Shown here piece by piece: positions 7,696 to 16,811 of a stretch of 64,000 nt of DNA. Made by a program: the position numbers and the translations under genes. Position 1 is the first letter of the stretch, and every line of letters begins with the position of its first letter. The notes under the pieces were generated by a model. That model was not told where the DNA came from. It was given only the letters and a program-made list of their open reading frames with translations, and ran no database searches. The stretch is from Actinoalloteichus fjordicus (GTDB taxonomy: Bacteria > Actinomycetota > Actinomycetes > Mycobacteriales > Pseudonocardiaceae), in contig NZ_CP016076.1 of assembly GCF_001941625.1 (NCBI RefSeq), forward strand, positions 4,924,249 through 4,988,248, given 5' to 3'.

Positions 7696-10317
7696 GTGCC
7701 TGTGAACACGCCGAACATGCCGGAACGGCCGTCTCTGGACGGTCTCGAGGCCAAGTGGACGGACCGATGGGAGCAGACCGGGGTATACCGGTTCGAGGCG
7801 CCCGGCGATCGGGCCTCGGTGTTCTCGATCGACACCCCGCCGCCCACGGTCAGCGGCTCGCTGCACGTCGGCCACGTCTTCTCCTATACCCACACCGACA
7901 TCGTGGCGCGGTTCCAGCGAATGCGCGGCAAGCACGTCTTCTACCCGATGGGCTGGGACGACAACGGCCTGCCCACCGAACGCCGCGTGCAGAACTACTA
8001 CGGAGTGCGCTGTGAGCCCTCGCTGCCGTACGACCCGGAGCTGCCGGTGCCGGAACCGGTGGTCAAGAAGGGCGCCCGGCCGATCCTGAACGTCTCGCGA
8101 CGCAACTTCGTCGAACTGTGCGAACGGCTGACCGCCGAGGACGAGCAGGTCTTCGAGCAGCTGTGGCGACGGCTGGGTCTGTCGGTGGACTGGTCGATGA
8201 CCTACACGACCATCGGCCGCGACGCGCAGCGCATCTCGCAGCTCGCCTTCCTGCGTCTGCTGACGAACGGCGAGGCGTACCAGAAGGAGGCGCCGACGCT
8301 GTGGGACGTCGGTTTCCGCACCGCGGTGGCGCAGGCCGAGCTGGAGGACCGGGACCACGCGGGCGCCTGGCATCGCATCGCCTTCACGGGCCCGGACGGC
8401 GAGCCGGTGTTCATCGAGACCACCCGGCCCGAGCTGCTGCCCGCCTGTGTCGCGCTGATCGCGCACCCGGATGACGAGCGGTACCAGTCGTTGTTCGGCC
8501 GCACCGTGACGACGCCCGTGTTCGGGGTGGCGGTCCCGGTGCTCGCCCACCCGGCCGCTGAGCCGGATCGCGGCGCGGGCATCGCGATGTGCTGCACCTT
8601 CGGCGATCTCACCGACGTCCTGTGGTGGCGGGAGCTGAACCTGTCCGCCCGCACGGTCGTCGGCCGCGACGGCCGCATCCTGCCGGACCCGCCGGCAGGT
8701 CTCGACGACCCCGAGGGCCGCAAGGCCTATGCCGAGCTGGCGGGCGCCACCGTGCACACCGCGCGGGAGCGGGTCGTCGCGATGCTGCGCGGCAGCGGCG
8801 ATCTCGACGGCGAGCCGCGTCCCACGGTGCGGCCGGTGAAGTTCTACGAGAAGGGCGACAAGCCGCTGGAGATCGTCTCCAGCAGGCAGTGGTTCATCCG
8901 CTCCGTCGATCACCAGGAGCGCCTGCTCGAACGCGGCGCCGAGCTGACCTGGCACCCGTCGTACATGAAGGCCAGGTACGACGACTGGGTGCGCGGGCTC
9001 ACCAGCGACTGGCTGATCAGCAGGCAGCGCTTCTTCGGCGTGCCGTTCCCGATCTGGTACCCGCTGGACGAGCACGGCGAGCCGGACCTGTCGGCGCCGA
9101 TCCTGCCCGCCGAGAACGCCCTGCCCGTCGACCCCTCCTCGGACACGCCGCCCGGCCACACCCCCGACCAGCGCGGCGTGCCCGGCGGCTTCGTCGGCGA
9201 GAACGACGTGATGGACACCTGGGCGACGTCCTCCCTGAGCCCGCAGCTGGTCTGCGGCTGGGAGTCCGATCCCGAGCTGTACGCCCAGACGTTCCCGATG
9301 GACCTGCGGCCGCAGGGTCACGACATCATCCGCACCTGGCTGTTCGCCACCGTGCTGCGCGCCGAGCTGGACGCGCACACGCTGCCGTGGCGGCACACCG
9401 CGTTGTCCGGCTGGATCCTCGACCCGGACCGCAAGAAGATGAGCAAGTCCAAGGGCAACGTCGTCACGCCGATGGGACTGTTGGAGCAGTTCGGCTCCGA
9501 CGCGGTGCGGTACTGGGCGGCCAGCGGCAGGCCGGGGACGGACACGGCCTTCGACGAGGGCCAGATGAAGATCGGCCGCAGGCTCGCCATGAAGCTGCTC
9601 AACGCGGGCAGGCTCATCCTCGGCTTCCCCGCCCCGGCGGCGGACGCGGTGGTCGACCGGCCGTTGGACCGGGCGATGCTCACCGCGCTCGACGAGGTGG
9701 TGCGCTCGGCCACCGAGGCGCTGGAGGACTTCGAGTACACGACGGCGCTGGAGAAGACCGAGCGCTTCTTCTGGTTCTTCTGCGACGACTACCTGGAGCT
9801 GGTCAAGCAGCGCGCCTACGGCGATCTGGCGGAGGACGGGGCGCCGGGCGGCGCGGAGTCGGCCCGGCTTGCGCTGCGCACGGCGTTGTCGACGCTGCTG
9901 CGGCTGCTCGCGCCGTTCCTGCCGTATGCGGCGGAGGAGACCTGGTCGTGGTGGCACGACGACTCGGTCCACGCCGCAGGCTGGCCTGCGGCGGACGCGG
10001 CGGGCGCCGCCGTCCGGTTCGGCCCGCCCGCCGCCGGGCAGGAGGGCTCGGACGCGGCCGAGGAGGTCTCCGCCGACGAACTGCTCACCTCGGCGAGCGC
10101 GGTGATCACCGCGATCCGTCGGGCGAAGTCCACGGCGAAGCGGTCCATGCGCACGCCCGTCCGGCTGGTCCGGGTGCAGGGACCTGCGCTGTCGCTCTCG
10201 GCGCTGCGCGCCGCCCAGGACGACGTCCGGGCGGCGGGCACGGTGCGGGTGCTGGAGATCGGTCCGGCCGAGGGCGCCGAGCTGAGCATCGAGGTGACGC
10301 TCGAAGCCGAGGAGTGA
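7696..10317 (+). CDS. valS: Valine--tRNA ligase
   Basis: 873 aa from the GTG at 7696, with GAGG 11-14 nt upstream. A second GTG at 7702 and an ATG at 7717 are possible starts. Class Ia synthetase: the HIGH-type motif is SGSLHVGH (residues ~55-62), followed by the valyl-type 'YPMGWDDNGLPTERRVQNYY'. The editing domain includes 'FIETTRPELLPACVALIAHP', then come 'TWATSSLSPQ', 'GHDIIRTWLF' and the KMSKSKGN loop (~579-586). The 'DDNGLPTERRVQ' form is the type common in actinomycetes. It charges tRNA-Val in the cytosol. The gene sits between the two halves of the CIS locus, pointing opposite to both. Confidence 0.97.
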   Translation: MPVNTPNMPERPSLDGLEAKWTDRWEQTGVYRFEAPGDRASVFSIDTPPPTVSGSLHVGHVFSYTHTDIVARFQRMRGKHVFYPMGWDDNGLPTERRVQNYYGVRCEPSLPYDPELPVPEPVVKKGARPILNVSRRNFVELCERLTAEDEQVFEQLWRRLGLSVDWSMTYTTIGRDAQRISQLAFLRLLTNGEAYQKEAPTLWDVGFRTAVAQAELEDRDHAGAWHRIAFTGPDGEPVFIETTRPELLPACVALIAHPDDERYQSLFGRTVTTPVFGVAVPVLAHPAAEPDRGAGIAMCCTFGDLTDVLWWRELNLSARTVVGRDGRILPDPPAGLDDPEGRKAYAELAGATVHTARERVVAMLRGSGDLDGEPRPTVRPVKFYEKGDKPLEIVSSRQWFIRSVDHQERLLERGAELTWHPSYMKARYDDWVRGLTSDWLISRQRFFGVPFPIWYPLDEHGEPDLSAPILPAENALPVDPSSDTPPGHTPDQRGVPGGFVGENDVMDTWATSSLSPQLVCGWESDPELYAQTFPMDLRPQGHDIIRTWLFATVLRAELDAHTLPWRHTALSGWILDPDRKKMSKSKGNVVTPMGLLEQFGSDAVRYWAASGRPGTDTAFDEGQMKIGRRLAMKLLNAGRLILGFPAPAADAVVDRPLDRAMLTALDEVVRSATEALEDFEYTTALEKTERFFWFFCDDYLELVKQRAYGDLAEDGAPGGAESARLALRTALSTLLRLLAPFLPYAAEETWSWWHDDSVHAAGWPAADAAGAAVRFGPPAAGQEGSDAAEEVSADELLTSASAVITAIRRAKSTAKRSMRTPVRLVRVQGPALSLSALRAAQDDVRAAGTVRVLEIGPAEGAELSIEVTLEAEE

Positions 10318-10881
10318 TCGGCCTCGCGCCGACATCGGATCGCGCCGGGACCTGACTCGACGTCGGGTGCCGGCGCGGCTCCTCGACCGGTGGCCGTCTC
10401 CCTGCCGGGGCCTGGCTCGGACGCCGTGATCGCGTCGGCATCAAGCGGCCGCCGGGAGCGGGACGAACCGCGCCGGGGAGTCGCTGTGGCGGTGTTCCGG
10501 GCGATCCCCGGCCCACGCCACGGGCGCCGATCGACGGCGGGACCGAGCAGGCTAGGCGGGCCGAGACCGGGCGCTCCCGATCGACGAGCCGGAAGCGGCG
10601 GAGGCGGGTCTCCGGACGAGTGGTCCGGTCCTGCGTTCGAGCGGGTCGGTGTCCGATGTGGACGGCGGTCCCGCTCATCGGCCGCCGATCCGGCCCGGGC
10701 CGCCTCCAGACGGCGTCGACTCGCCGTCGCCCGGCCCCGGGCCTGCTCGTCGGCGCTCGTCGACGCGGAGGCAGGTGCATCCCGGCATCGCCTCGACATC
10801 AGCACCCGCGAACACCGGCTCAGACGCGGACGATGCCCCGGCGCCGAGGGCGGCCGGGGCATCGTGCGACGAGCGCTGCCG
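10318..10881. other. Gene-free interval after valS
   Basis: 564 bp between the convergent ends of valS and the FtsX permease. Open frames exist on both strands but lack the third-position GC pattern and ribosome sites of real neighbours. No repeat or clear terminator was recognised. Confidence 0.5.
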
Positions 10882-12189
10882 TCAGGCGCGCATCACCGTG
10901 GCGATCGGGATGCGGGCGGCCCGGATCGCCGGGATCAGCCCGCCCAGAATGCCCGCGATCAGCCCCGCGACGACACCGGAGACTCCTGCCTGCCAGGGGA
11001 AGGCCAGATCGGCCAGCGCGGGATTGCTGCCGCCCATGATCATCGAGATGGCCTGGATGCCGACGGCTCCCACACCGATCGCCGCAGCTGCGGTGATGAG
11101 CCCGGTCAACAGGGTCTCCGCGAGCACGATCCCGGCAAGCAGCATGCGGGAGGTGCCCACTGCTCGTCGGAGCGCGAACTCCTCGATCCGCTCCCCGACG
11201 GTCGCCAGTCCGACGTTGAGGATGCCTGCGATGCCGATGAGCAGGACCAGCGCCGCGAGTCCCAGGAACACCATCTGCATCATCGCCAGCTGATCCTCGG
11301 CGTCGGCGCGCGAGGTGATCACCCAGGAGCCCATCTCGTCGGTGTTCGCACCGGCGGCCGAGAGCCTGCTGCGCAGCAGCTGCTCGACGTCGGCGGCCGC
11401 GGGCGACAGGTACACCTCGACGTTGCCGGGCTCGGTGCCCGCCGCGTCGTCGCCGGTCGGCTGCCAGTTGAACATCTCGTCGGCCCGGACGTAGGCGGCG
11501 GGGCCCCAGCCGCCGTCGTCGACGACGCCGACGATCTGCGGGGTCAGGTTGGCGGTCGCGCTCGGCACCCGCATCTCACCGGGGATGTCGTGCATCTCGA
11601 AGCCCTCGGCGGCGTGCTCGTTGAGGACGATGCGCGGCGCGAAGGAGGGCTCGCCCTCGAAGTCCAGCCAGTCGCCCGAGATCGGCCGGAAGGGCCGGAA
11701 CGTGGTGAGGTCGCCGGACAGCGAGGTCAGCATCAGCTCGATGGCCTGGCCGGTGGGCAGACCTGCGTTGGGATCGGGCTCGTCGTAACAGCCGGAGGCG
11801 TCGCAGTAGGTCATGCCGCCGTAGGAACCCGGCATGTCGAGCGGGGTGGCACCCGGATTGATCGGCGCGACGCCCGGCTCCCCGATGATCGCGCTCTCCG
11901 AGCTGACGGCCACGGCGTCGTCGCGCCCGGCCAGCAGGTCCTGCGCGATCCCGGTGCTGCTCTCGTGCCGCGGCAGGTAGACCCGCGTCGTGCCGTCCAC
12001 ACCCTCCAGCAACTCGATGTCGGCGAGCATGGCTCGCTGCGCGATCTCCGCGCCTGCCTGCACGGCGACGACGGCGAGCACGCCGAGGAACAGGCTGACC
12101 ATGGACAGGAAGGTGCGCAGCTTGCGCGCCCGGATGCCCTGCCCGCCAATGATGAGCGACGACCGCAGCCGCCCCGACGTACCGATCAC
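10882..12189 (-). CDS. ABC transporter permease, FtsX/MacB type
   Basis: 435 aa; GTG at 12189 overlaps the ATPase stop (GTGA, 12186-12189). N-terminal 'IRARKLRTFLSMVSLFLGVLAVVAVQAG' is the first transmembrane helix of the MacB_PCD/FtsX family. A ~250-aa extracytoplasmic domain follows, with several Cys (CDASGC) and 'PQIVGVVDDGGWGP'. Three C-terminal helices sit in 'VFLGLAALVLLIGIAGILNVGL..VGERIEEFALRRAVGTSR', the ~345-370 stretch and 'AGVSGVVAGLIAGILGGLIPAIRAARI'. With the lipoprotein and ATPase it forms a MacAB-like mechanotransmission transporter, likely for efflux or envelope stress. Substrate unknown. Confidence 0.93.
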   Translation of the reverse strand: MIGTSGRLRSSLIIGGQGIRARKLRTFLSMVSLFLGVLAVVAVQAGAEIAQRAMLADIELLEGVDGTTRVYLPRHESSTGIAQDLLAGRDDAVAVSSESAIIGEPGVAPINPGATPLDMPGSYGGMTYCDASGCYDEPDPNAGLPTGQAIELMLTSLSGDLTTFRPFRPISGDWLDFEGEPSFAPRIVLNEHAAEGFEMHDIPGEMRVPSATANLTPQIVGVVDDGGWGPAAYVRADEMFNWQPTGDDAAGTEPGNVEVYLSPAAADVEQLLRSRLSAAGANTDEMGSWVITSRADAEDQLAMMQMVFLGLAALVLLIGIAGILNVGLATVGERIEEFALRRAVGTSRMLLAGIVLAETLLTGLITAAAAIGVGAVGIQAISMIMGGSNPALADLAFPWQAGVSGVVAGLIAGILGGLIPAIRAARIPIATVMRA

Positions 12190-12944
12190 GCGACGGCCTC
12201 CCCGCTCGACTCGACGAGCCTGCCCGAGTCGAGCTGGACGATGCGCCCCATCCGGGCGGCGTGCGCGTGGTCGTGGGTGACCAGGACGAGGGCGCAGCCT
12301 CGGTTGGTCGTCTCCAGCAGGGCGTCGATGACGATGCGTCCCGTCTCGGTGTCGAGGGCTCCGGTCGGTTCGTCGGCCAGCACGATCCTCGGCTCGCGCA
12401 CGAGGGCCCGCGCGATCGCCACCCGCTGCTGCTCGCCGCCGGACATCCGGGGCGGCTTCTGCTTGGCCAGATGCGCGATGCCGACCTGTTCGAGCGCGGC
12501 CTCCACCTTCGCCCGCCGCTTGCGACGCGGCAGCCAGCCCTGCCCGTTGACCAGCGCCATCGCGACGTTCTGGGCCGCAGTCAGGTGCTTGAGCAGGAAG
12601 AAGCGCTGGAAGACGAAGCCGAACTCGGCGCTGCGCAACGCGGCGGCCCTTCGCTCGGGCAGTCTGGTGATGTCCTGATCGCCCAGGTGGTAGGTGCCGC
12701 CGTCGGCCCGGTCGAACAGGCCGATGAGGCTGAGCAGCGTGCTCTTGCCGGAGCCGGAGCGGCCGAGGATCGCCACGCTCTCCCCGCCGTGGACCGTGAG
12801 GTCGACGTCCGTGAGGATGTTGCGCGGCTCGCCCTGCCCCTTCAAGGTCTTCGTGAGGCCGGCGAGGTGGATCAGTCGGGGGTGGAGCTGCCCGGTCAAC
12901 GGTTCCACTCGCGGCAGCTGCTGGGTCACGTCGTCCGTGATCAC
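12186..12944 (-). CDS. ABC transporter ATP-binding protein, MacB/LolD type
   Basis: 252 aa, GTG start overlapping the upstream stop (12941-12944). Walker A GRSGSGKST at residues 61-69, Q-loop 'FGFVFQRFFLL' (~108-118), signature MSGGEQQR (167-174), Walker B IVLADEP (187-193) followed by TGALD, and H-loop VTHDH near 222. The TGALD after Walker B and the short length place it with MacB/LolD-type ATPases that drive FtsX-like permeases. Second gene of a three-gene coupled operon (adaptor lipoprotein, ATPase, permease). Confidence 0.96.
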   Translation of the reverse strand: MITDDVTQQLPRVEPLTGQLHPRLIHLAGLTKTLKGQGEPRNILTDVDLTVHGGESVAILGRSGSGKSTLLSLIGLFDRADGGTYHLGDQDITRLPERRAAALRSAEFGFVFQRFFLLKHLTAAQNVAMALVNGQGWLPRRKRRAKVEAALEQVGIAHLAKQKPPRMSGGEQQRVAIARALVREPRIVLADEPTGALDTETGRIVIDALLETTNRGCALVLVTHDHAHAARMGRIVQLDSGRLVESSGEAVA

Positions 12945-14011
12945 GGCTGCGGCGCCCCGCTCTCATCCGGGCTCGCACCCTCGCCACCGGGCAGGTCCTC
13001 GCCGGGCGGGATGCTCGGTCCGGGCACGGCCAGCGTCTCGTCACCGGTGAGACCGGAGACGATCTCGATCACCTCGCCGTCGCTGAGCCCCAGCTCAACG
13101 TCGGTGGTCCGTCGTTCGCCGTCCGCGTCGAGCACGTCGACGCGCCCCCGGCCCTGCGCACCCGCGACGGCCTCGACCGGAACCACCAGGGCGTCGGTGA
13201 CTCGCTCGCTGATCAGCTCCAGCGTCGCGGCGGCGCCGTTGATCAGCTGCACGTCGTCGGGGGCCGCGCACACGACCTGCATCGGCGTCGCCTCGGACGG
13301 CTGCTGACCGGGACGCAGCTCCGGGGCGCCTGCACCTGCGCCTGCTCCCGCACCTGCACCCGCGTCGTCCCCCGGCGCCTCGGCGTCTCCGGCGTCTCCG
13401 GTGTCTCCGGTGTCTCCGGTGTCGTCCGACTCCGGCTCCGGGATCGTCCCGGCGGGCAGCGCGGCGATCGTGCCCAGCACCGTGCAGGGAAACGGGCCGG
13501 GGCCGTTCTTGATCTGTGCCTCCACCGAGGCGAGCGCGTCGCTGATCTGATAGGCCTGCTCACCGGTGACCTCGGCGACGATGCCGTAGCCGCCCAGCCG
13601 CGCCGACACGATCGGCATGTCCGCTCTGACGTCGGCGCTCTCCTCCACGAGCCTGCCCGCGAAGGCCGCGCCCGCCGGGATGTCGACCGGCGTGGCTCCG
13701 TTGCCGTTCCAGATGTTGGCCACCCGCGTCGCGATGGTGGGCGTTCCCGTCACGGGGGCGAGATCGAAGAATCGCACCTCGCCGTCCACGGGGGCGACCA
13801 GACCGAAGACGGGATTCATCGTGACCTGAGCGTTCAGGCTGAGCTGGCTGGTGAGGTCCTGTCTACTCGGCGTCGCAGTGGTCATGATCGTGCCGCGCTG
13901 GGCTAAATCGGGATTCTGTGCGTCCGGTGTGGACGACGAGCATGCCGTCGTCACCGTCACCGTCACGACTCCGAGCGCGAGAGCGCTGAAGAAGCTGTGC
14001 TTGCGCACCAT
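12941..14011 (-). CDS. Lipoprotein membrane-fusion-type subunit of the ABC system
   Basis: 356 aa. N-terminus MVRKHSFFSALALGVVTVTV followed by a TTAC lipobox (Cys24) marks a lipoprotein. The mature part has 'GTIMTTATPSRQDLTSQLSLNAQVT', a barrel/lipoyl-like 'ALVVPVEAVAGAQGRGRVDVLD..GERRTTDVELGLSDGEVIEIVSGLTGDE', typical of HlyD/MacA-type adaptor proteins. A disordered Asp/Gly/Ala insert (residues ~195-230) is encoded by 9-bp repeats at 13382-13423. First gene of the ABC operon; its ribosome site is a weak GGGGGC, and the operon promoter must lie in 14012-14280. Confidence 0.85.
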   Translation of the reverse strand: MVRKHSFFSALALGVVTVTVTTACSSSTPDAQNPDLAQRGTIMTTATPSRQDLTSQLSLNAQVTMNPVFGLVAPVDGEVRFFDLAPVTGTPTIATRVANIWNGNGATPVDIPAGAAFAGRLVEESADVRADMPIVSARLGGYGIVAEVTGEQAYQISDALASVEAQIKNGPGPFPCTVLGTIAALPAGTIPEPESDDTGDTGDTGDAGDAEAPGDDAGAGAGAGAGAGAPELRPGQQPSEATPMQVVCAAPDDVQLINGAAATLELISERVTDALVVPVEAVAGAQGRGRVDVLDADGERRTTDVELGLSDGEVIEIVSGLTGDETLAVPGPSIPPGEDLPGGEGASPDESGAPQP

Positions 14012-14595
14012 CTGCCCCCAAATTCATGGATGGGTATCGCTCACCTAGACGCCTGTCTCACATCGCACGTTGCATGACACCGCGAGGAACAGGCCGGAAA
14101 GACGATCTTTCGCCGATGCCGCCGCCGTGATCGAACCGTGGACGGCATCGGCCGTTCGGCCGCCAGAGAGAACCGCAGGCCACCGCGGTGTTTCGCCGGG
14201 GATGCCTTCGCCGCCCCCGACGGTTCCGAACTAGCGTCGAGCTGACTATACACCTGAGTTATACACCGGATTCACAGTGCCCGTCCGAGTCCGTTCTCGG
14301 CAGAACGCGACCGGGCGAGGATCGACGACGGTGTGGCAGTCCCAGAACAGGCTGGCGGGGTCTTTGCGGTGCCTGGCTGGGATTCCCGGCTGGGATTCTC
14401 GGGAGAACGGCCTGCCACACGTTCTCCGAACGGCGCGCGGACGCGGTCCCCGCCGACATCTGCGCGAGGCCGGGGCACGAATTCGACGTCGGCGACTCGA
14501 GGTCAGCGGGTCGGGAACATGCCGGGATCGACTGGGCAGTCAGCACAGAACGAAAACACGGACGCTGCTTTGTCGAGCCCGGCAGCAGCACAACC
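14012..14595. other. Intergenic region before the CRISPR array
   Basis: 584 bp. The left part should hold the promoter of the ABC operon. A relatively AT-rich stretch near 14245-14272 (ACTATACACCTGAGTTATACACC) contains a direct repeat of TATACACC and may be a promoter or operator. The part next to the array could be its leader. No gene is supported. Confidence 0.45.
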
Positions 14596-14867
14596 GGAAC
14601 AGCCCCGCGTACGCGGGGAGGACTGCCCTCGATCAAGGTTCGAGAGCTTGGTGTCTGGAACACCCCCGCGTACGCGGGGAAGACCAGACGCTGACCGCCT
14701 CGACCACCCAGGCCGACGGAGCACCCCCGCGTACGCGGGGAAGACGACGACGGCAGGGAGATCGCCTACGGCGGCCTGGGAGCACCCCCGCGTACGCGGG
14801 GAAGACTGAGGTTTGGGATCTACTCACCCTCTGTGCTAGGGAGCACCCCCGCGTACGCGGGGCAGAC
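14596..14867 (+). CRISPR. Orphan type I-E-like CRISPR array: 5 repeats, 4 spacers
   Basis: Five 28-bp repeats at 14596-14623, 14657-14684, 14718-14745, 14779-14806 and 14840-14867 are separated by four spacers of exactly 33 bp (period 61). The repeat begins GGAGCACCCCCGCG and ends CGCGGGGAAGAC, with a GC palindrome in the middle, as in actinobacterial type I-E systems. Repeat 1 carries three changes (A at position 4, G at 7, G at 26), repeat 2 one (A at 4) and repeat 5 one (C in the GGGGCAGAC end); repeats 3 and 4 are identical. No cas gene is present anywhere in the window, so it is an orphan array or served by cas genes elsewhere. By analogy with E. coli repeats the leader would be on the left, though degeneracy of repeat 1 leaves this open. 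Confidence 0.95.
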
Positions 14868-15009
14868 GCTTCCTGACCAGGCATTCTACTGGCCGGTAAC
14901 TGAATTCTCCTTCACTTGCGATCAGTCTAGGCCGCGATCAGCAGATCGATCTCGCGGTCGTCCGCCCACGACCGCGCAAGCGGACGAACAGAGAGCCGCC
15001 GGATTCAGC

Positions 15010-15624
15010 TCAGCCGCCCCGCACGATCAGCAGCACGCCCAGCGTCAGCATCGTCGCCGCCACCAGGGAGTCGAGCACCCGCCACGACGCAGGCCTGGTG
15101 AAGAAGCCGCGCAGCAGGCCCGCACCGAAGCCGAGGGCGACGAACCACAGCACGCTGCCCGCCATCGCGCCCGCGCCGAACCACCAGCGCTGGTCCTGCC
15201 AGCTGTTGCCGACGGTGCCGAGCAGCAGCACCGTGTCCAGGTAGGTGTGGGGGTTCAGCCAGGTCACGGCGAGGCAGGTCAGGACCGCGACCCGCCAGGA
15301 CTCGACGGGGGCGGCGTTCGCGGGATCGAGCGACGCCGGGCGCAGGGCGCGGCGGGCGGCCAGCAGGCCGTAGCCGAGGAGGAAGGCCGCGCCCAGCCAG
15401 CGGACCACGGTCGCGGCGGCGGGGATCCGTTCCAGCACGGCGGTCACCCCGGTCACGCCGAGGGCGATGAGCACGAGGTCGGAGGCGATGCAGATCGCGA
15501 CGATCGGCAGGACGTGCCTGCGGAGAATGCCCTGGCGCAGCACGAAGGCGTTCTGCGCACCGATGGCGACGATGAGGGACAGGCCGGCACCCAGGCCGGC
15601 GACGACGGGAGTCACGACGGGCAT
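15010..15624 (-). CDS. LysE/ArgO-family basic amino-acid exporter
   Basis: 204 aa, six predicted transmembrane helices, starting MPVVTPVVAGLGAGLSLIVA. The family signature 'GAQNAFVLRQGILRRHVLPIVAICIASDLVLI' (residues ~22-55) and 'LAVTWLNPHTYLDTVLLLG' (~118-137) are both present. It exports lysine and/or arginine across the cytoplasmic membrane. Divergent from a LysG/ArgP-type regulator 68 bp away, the standard arrangement in which the regulator activates the exporter when intracellular Lys/Arg rises. Confidence 0.95.
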   Translation of the reverse strand: MPVVTPVVAGLGAGLSLIVAIGAQNAFVLRQGILRRHVLPIVAICIASDLVLIALGVTGVTAVLERIPAAATVVRWLGAAFLLGYGLLAARRALRPASLDPANAAPVESWRVAVLTCLAVTWLNPHTYLDTVLLLGTVGNSWQDQRWWFGAGAMAGSVLWFVALGFGAGLLRGFFTRPASWRVLDSLVAATMLTLGVLLIVRGG

Positions 15625-15692
15625 GGGTCGACGCTAGGTCGACGGCTCGCATCAGTACAGCTAAGGATTCTTCAGTATCATCAGCGTTCGTG
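15625..15692. promoter_or_regulatory. Shared lysE/lysG control region
   Basis: 68-bp divergent intergenic region, less GC-rich than its surroundings (CAGTACAGCTAAGGATTC then TTCAGTATCATC near 15653-15682). Expected LysG binding site and overlapping promoters; the exact operator was not resolved. Confidence 0.6.
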
Positions 15693-16628
15693 ATGCCTGA
15701 TCTGCCCGCCGAGCTGGTGCACACGCTCGTGACGGCCGTCGACGAGGGCACCTTCGACGCGGCGGCGCGGGTGCTGCATCTGACGCCGTCGGCGGTCAGC
15801 CAGCGGATCAAGCTGCTGGAGCAGAAGACCGGCCGAGTCCTGCTCATCCGGTCCAAGCCGGTCCGGCTGACCGAGTCGGGCGCGATCGTCGCCCGGTACG
15901 CCCGGCAGCTCACGCTGCTCGCGGGCGACGCACTGGCCGGTCTCGGCACGGCGGGCAGCGGTCAGCCGACCACGATCTCCGTCGCGGTCAACGCCGACTC
16001 GCTGGCCACCTGGTTCCTGGACGCGCTCGACCCCGAGCCCGCCGGGATGCGCATCCGGTTCGACCTCCGCCGCGAGGATCAGGACCACACGGCCGAACTG
16101 CTTCGGCAGGGGGTGGTGATGGCGGCGGTCACCTCCTCGGCCCGGCCCGTACAGGGCTGCACGGTCCGGCTGCTGGGGCACATGCGGTATCAGGCCATGG
16201 CGTCCCCCGAGTTCGTCGCGCGCAGGCTGGCGCACGGGCCGCTCGAGCAGGTGCTCCCCGAAGCGCCGATGATCGTGTTCGACACGAAGGACGACCTCCA
16301 GGACGGTTTCCTGCGCAGGATCACCGGACAGGAGATGCGGGGTCCGGTGCGACACGTGATCCCGGAGTCGGCGGTGTTCTGTCAGGCCGTGGTGAACGGG
16401 ATGGGCTGGGGGATGCTGCCGACGATGCAGGTCGCGGCACTCCGCAGGCCTGCGGCGCTCGTGGAGCTGGCGCCTGAACACCCGGTGGACGTCGCCCTGT
16501 ACTGGCAGCACTGGCGGCTCGACTCCCCGCCGCTGGCCGCCGTGACGGACGCGGTGGTGCGCGCCGCCGCCCGCACGCTGGTTCCCGGCCGCCCCGCCGC
16601 GCCGGGAGCCGACGTGCGGCGGGACTGA
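15693..16628 (+). CDS. LysR-type regulator, LysG/ArgP family
   Basis: 311 aa from the ATG at 15693; a GTG one codon earlier (15690) is equally possible. No ribosome site is visible, so it may be leaderless. N-terminal winged HTH 'LVTAVDEGTFDAAARVLHLTPSAVSQRIKLLEQKTGRVLLIR' (residues ~10-52) is typical of LysG/ArgP, followed by the effector domain. It lies divergent from the LysE exporter and should activate it in response to Lys/Arg. The 3' end faces the AAA+ ATPase gene of the second CIS block. Confidence 0.93.
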   Translation: MPDLPAELVHTLVTAVDEGTFDAAARVLHLTPSAVSQRIKLLEQKTGRVLLIRSKPVRLTESGAIVARYARQLTLLAGDALAGLGTAGSGQPTTISVAVNADSLATWFLDALDPEPAGMRIRFDLRREDQDHTAELLRQGVVMAAVTSSARPVQGCTVRLLGHMRYQAMASPEFVARRLAHGPLEQVLPEAPMIVFDTKDDLQDGFLRRITGQEMRGPVRHVIPESAVFCQAVVNGMGWGMLPTMQVAALRRPAALVELAPEHPVDVALYWQHWRLDSPPLAAVTDAVVRAAARTLVPGRPAAPGADVRRD

Positions 16629-16811
16629 TCCACGACGGCGGCTCGTCCGCAGGCCCGGAGATTCGGTCCCTGCCCTCCTGTTGCGCGGGCCCGCGCGGCG
16701 ATCTGCGGGGGCATCGTCGGTCACCATCACTCCGCCATGGCTCTCGCCGGTCGCCGTGCAGTTCGGCCACGCCGATCCCGCTCCCGACGGAACAGGATCA
16801 CGGACCGGCCC

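Noticed and set aside
7669-10335. 888-aa open frame opposite valS
   Set aside because: Mirror frame created by extreme third-position GC; Arg/His/Gly-rich with no domain, and valS has clear motifs on the other strand.
10390-12678. 762-aa plus-strand open frame over the ABC operon
   Set aside because: Shadow of the permease and ATPase genes; no start signal or domain.
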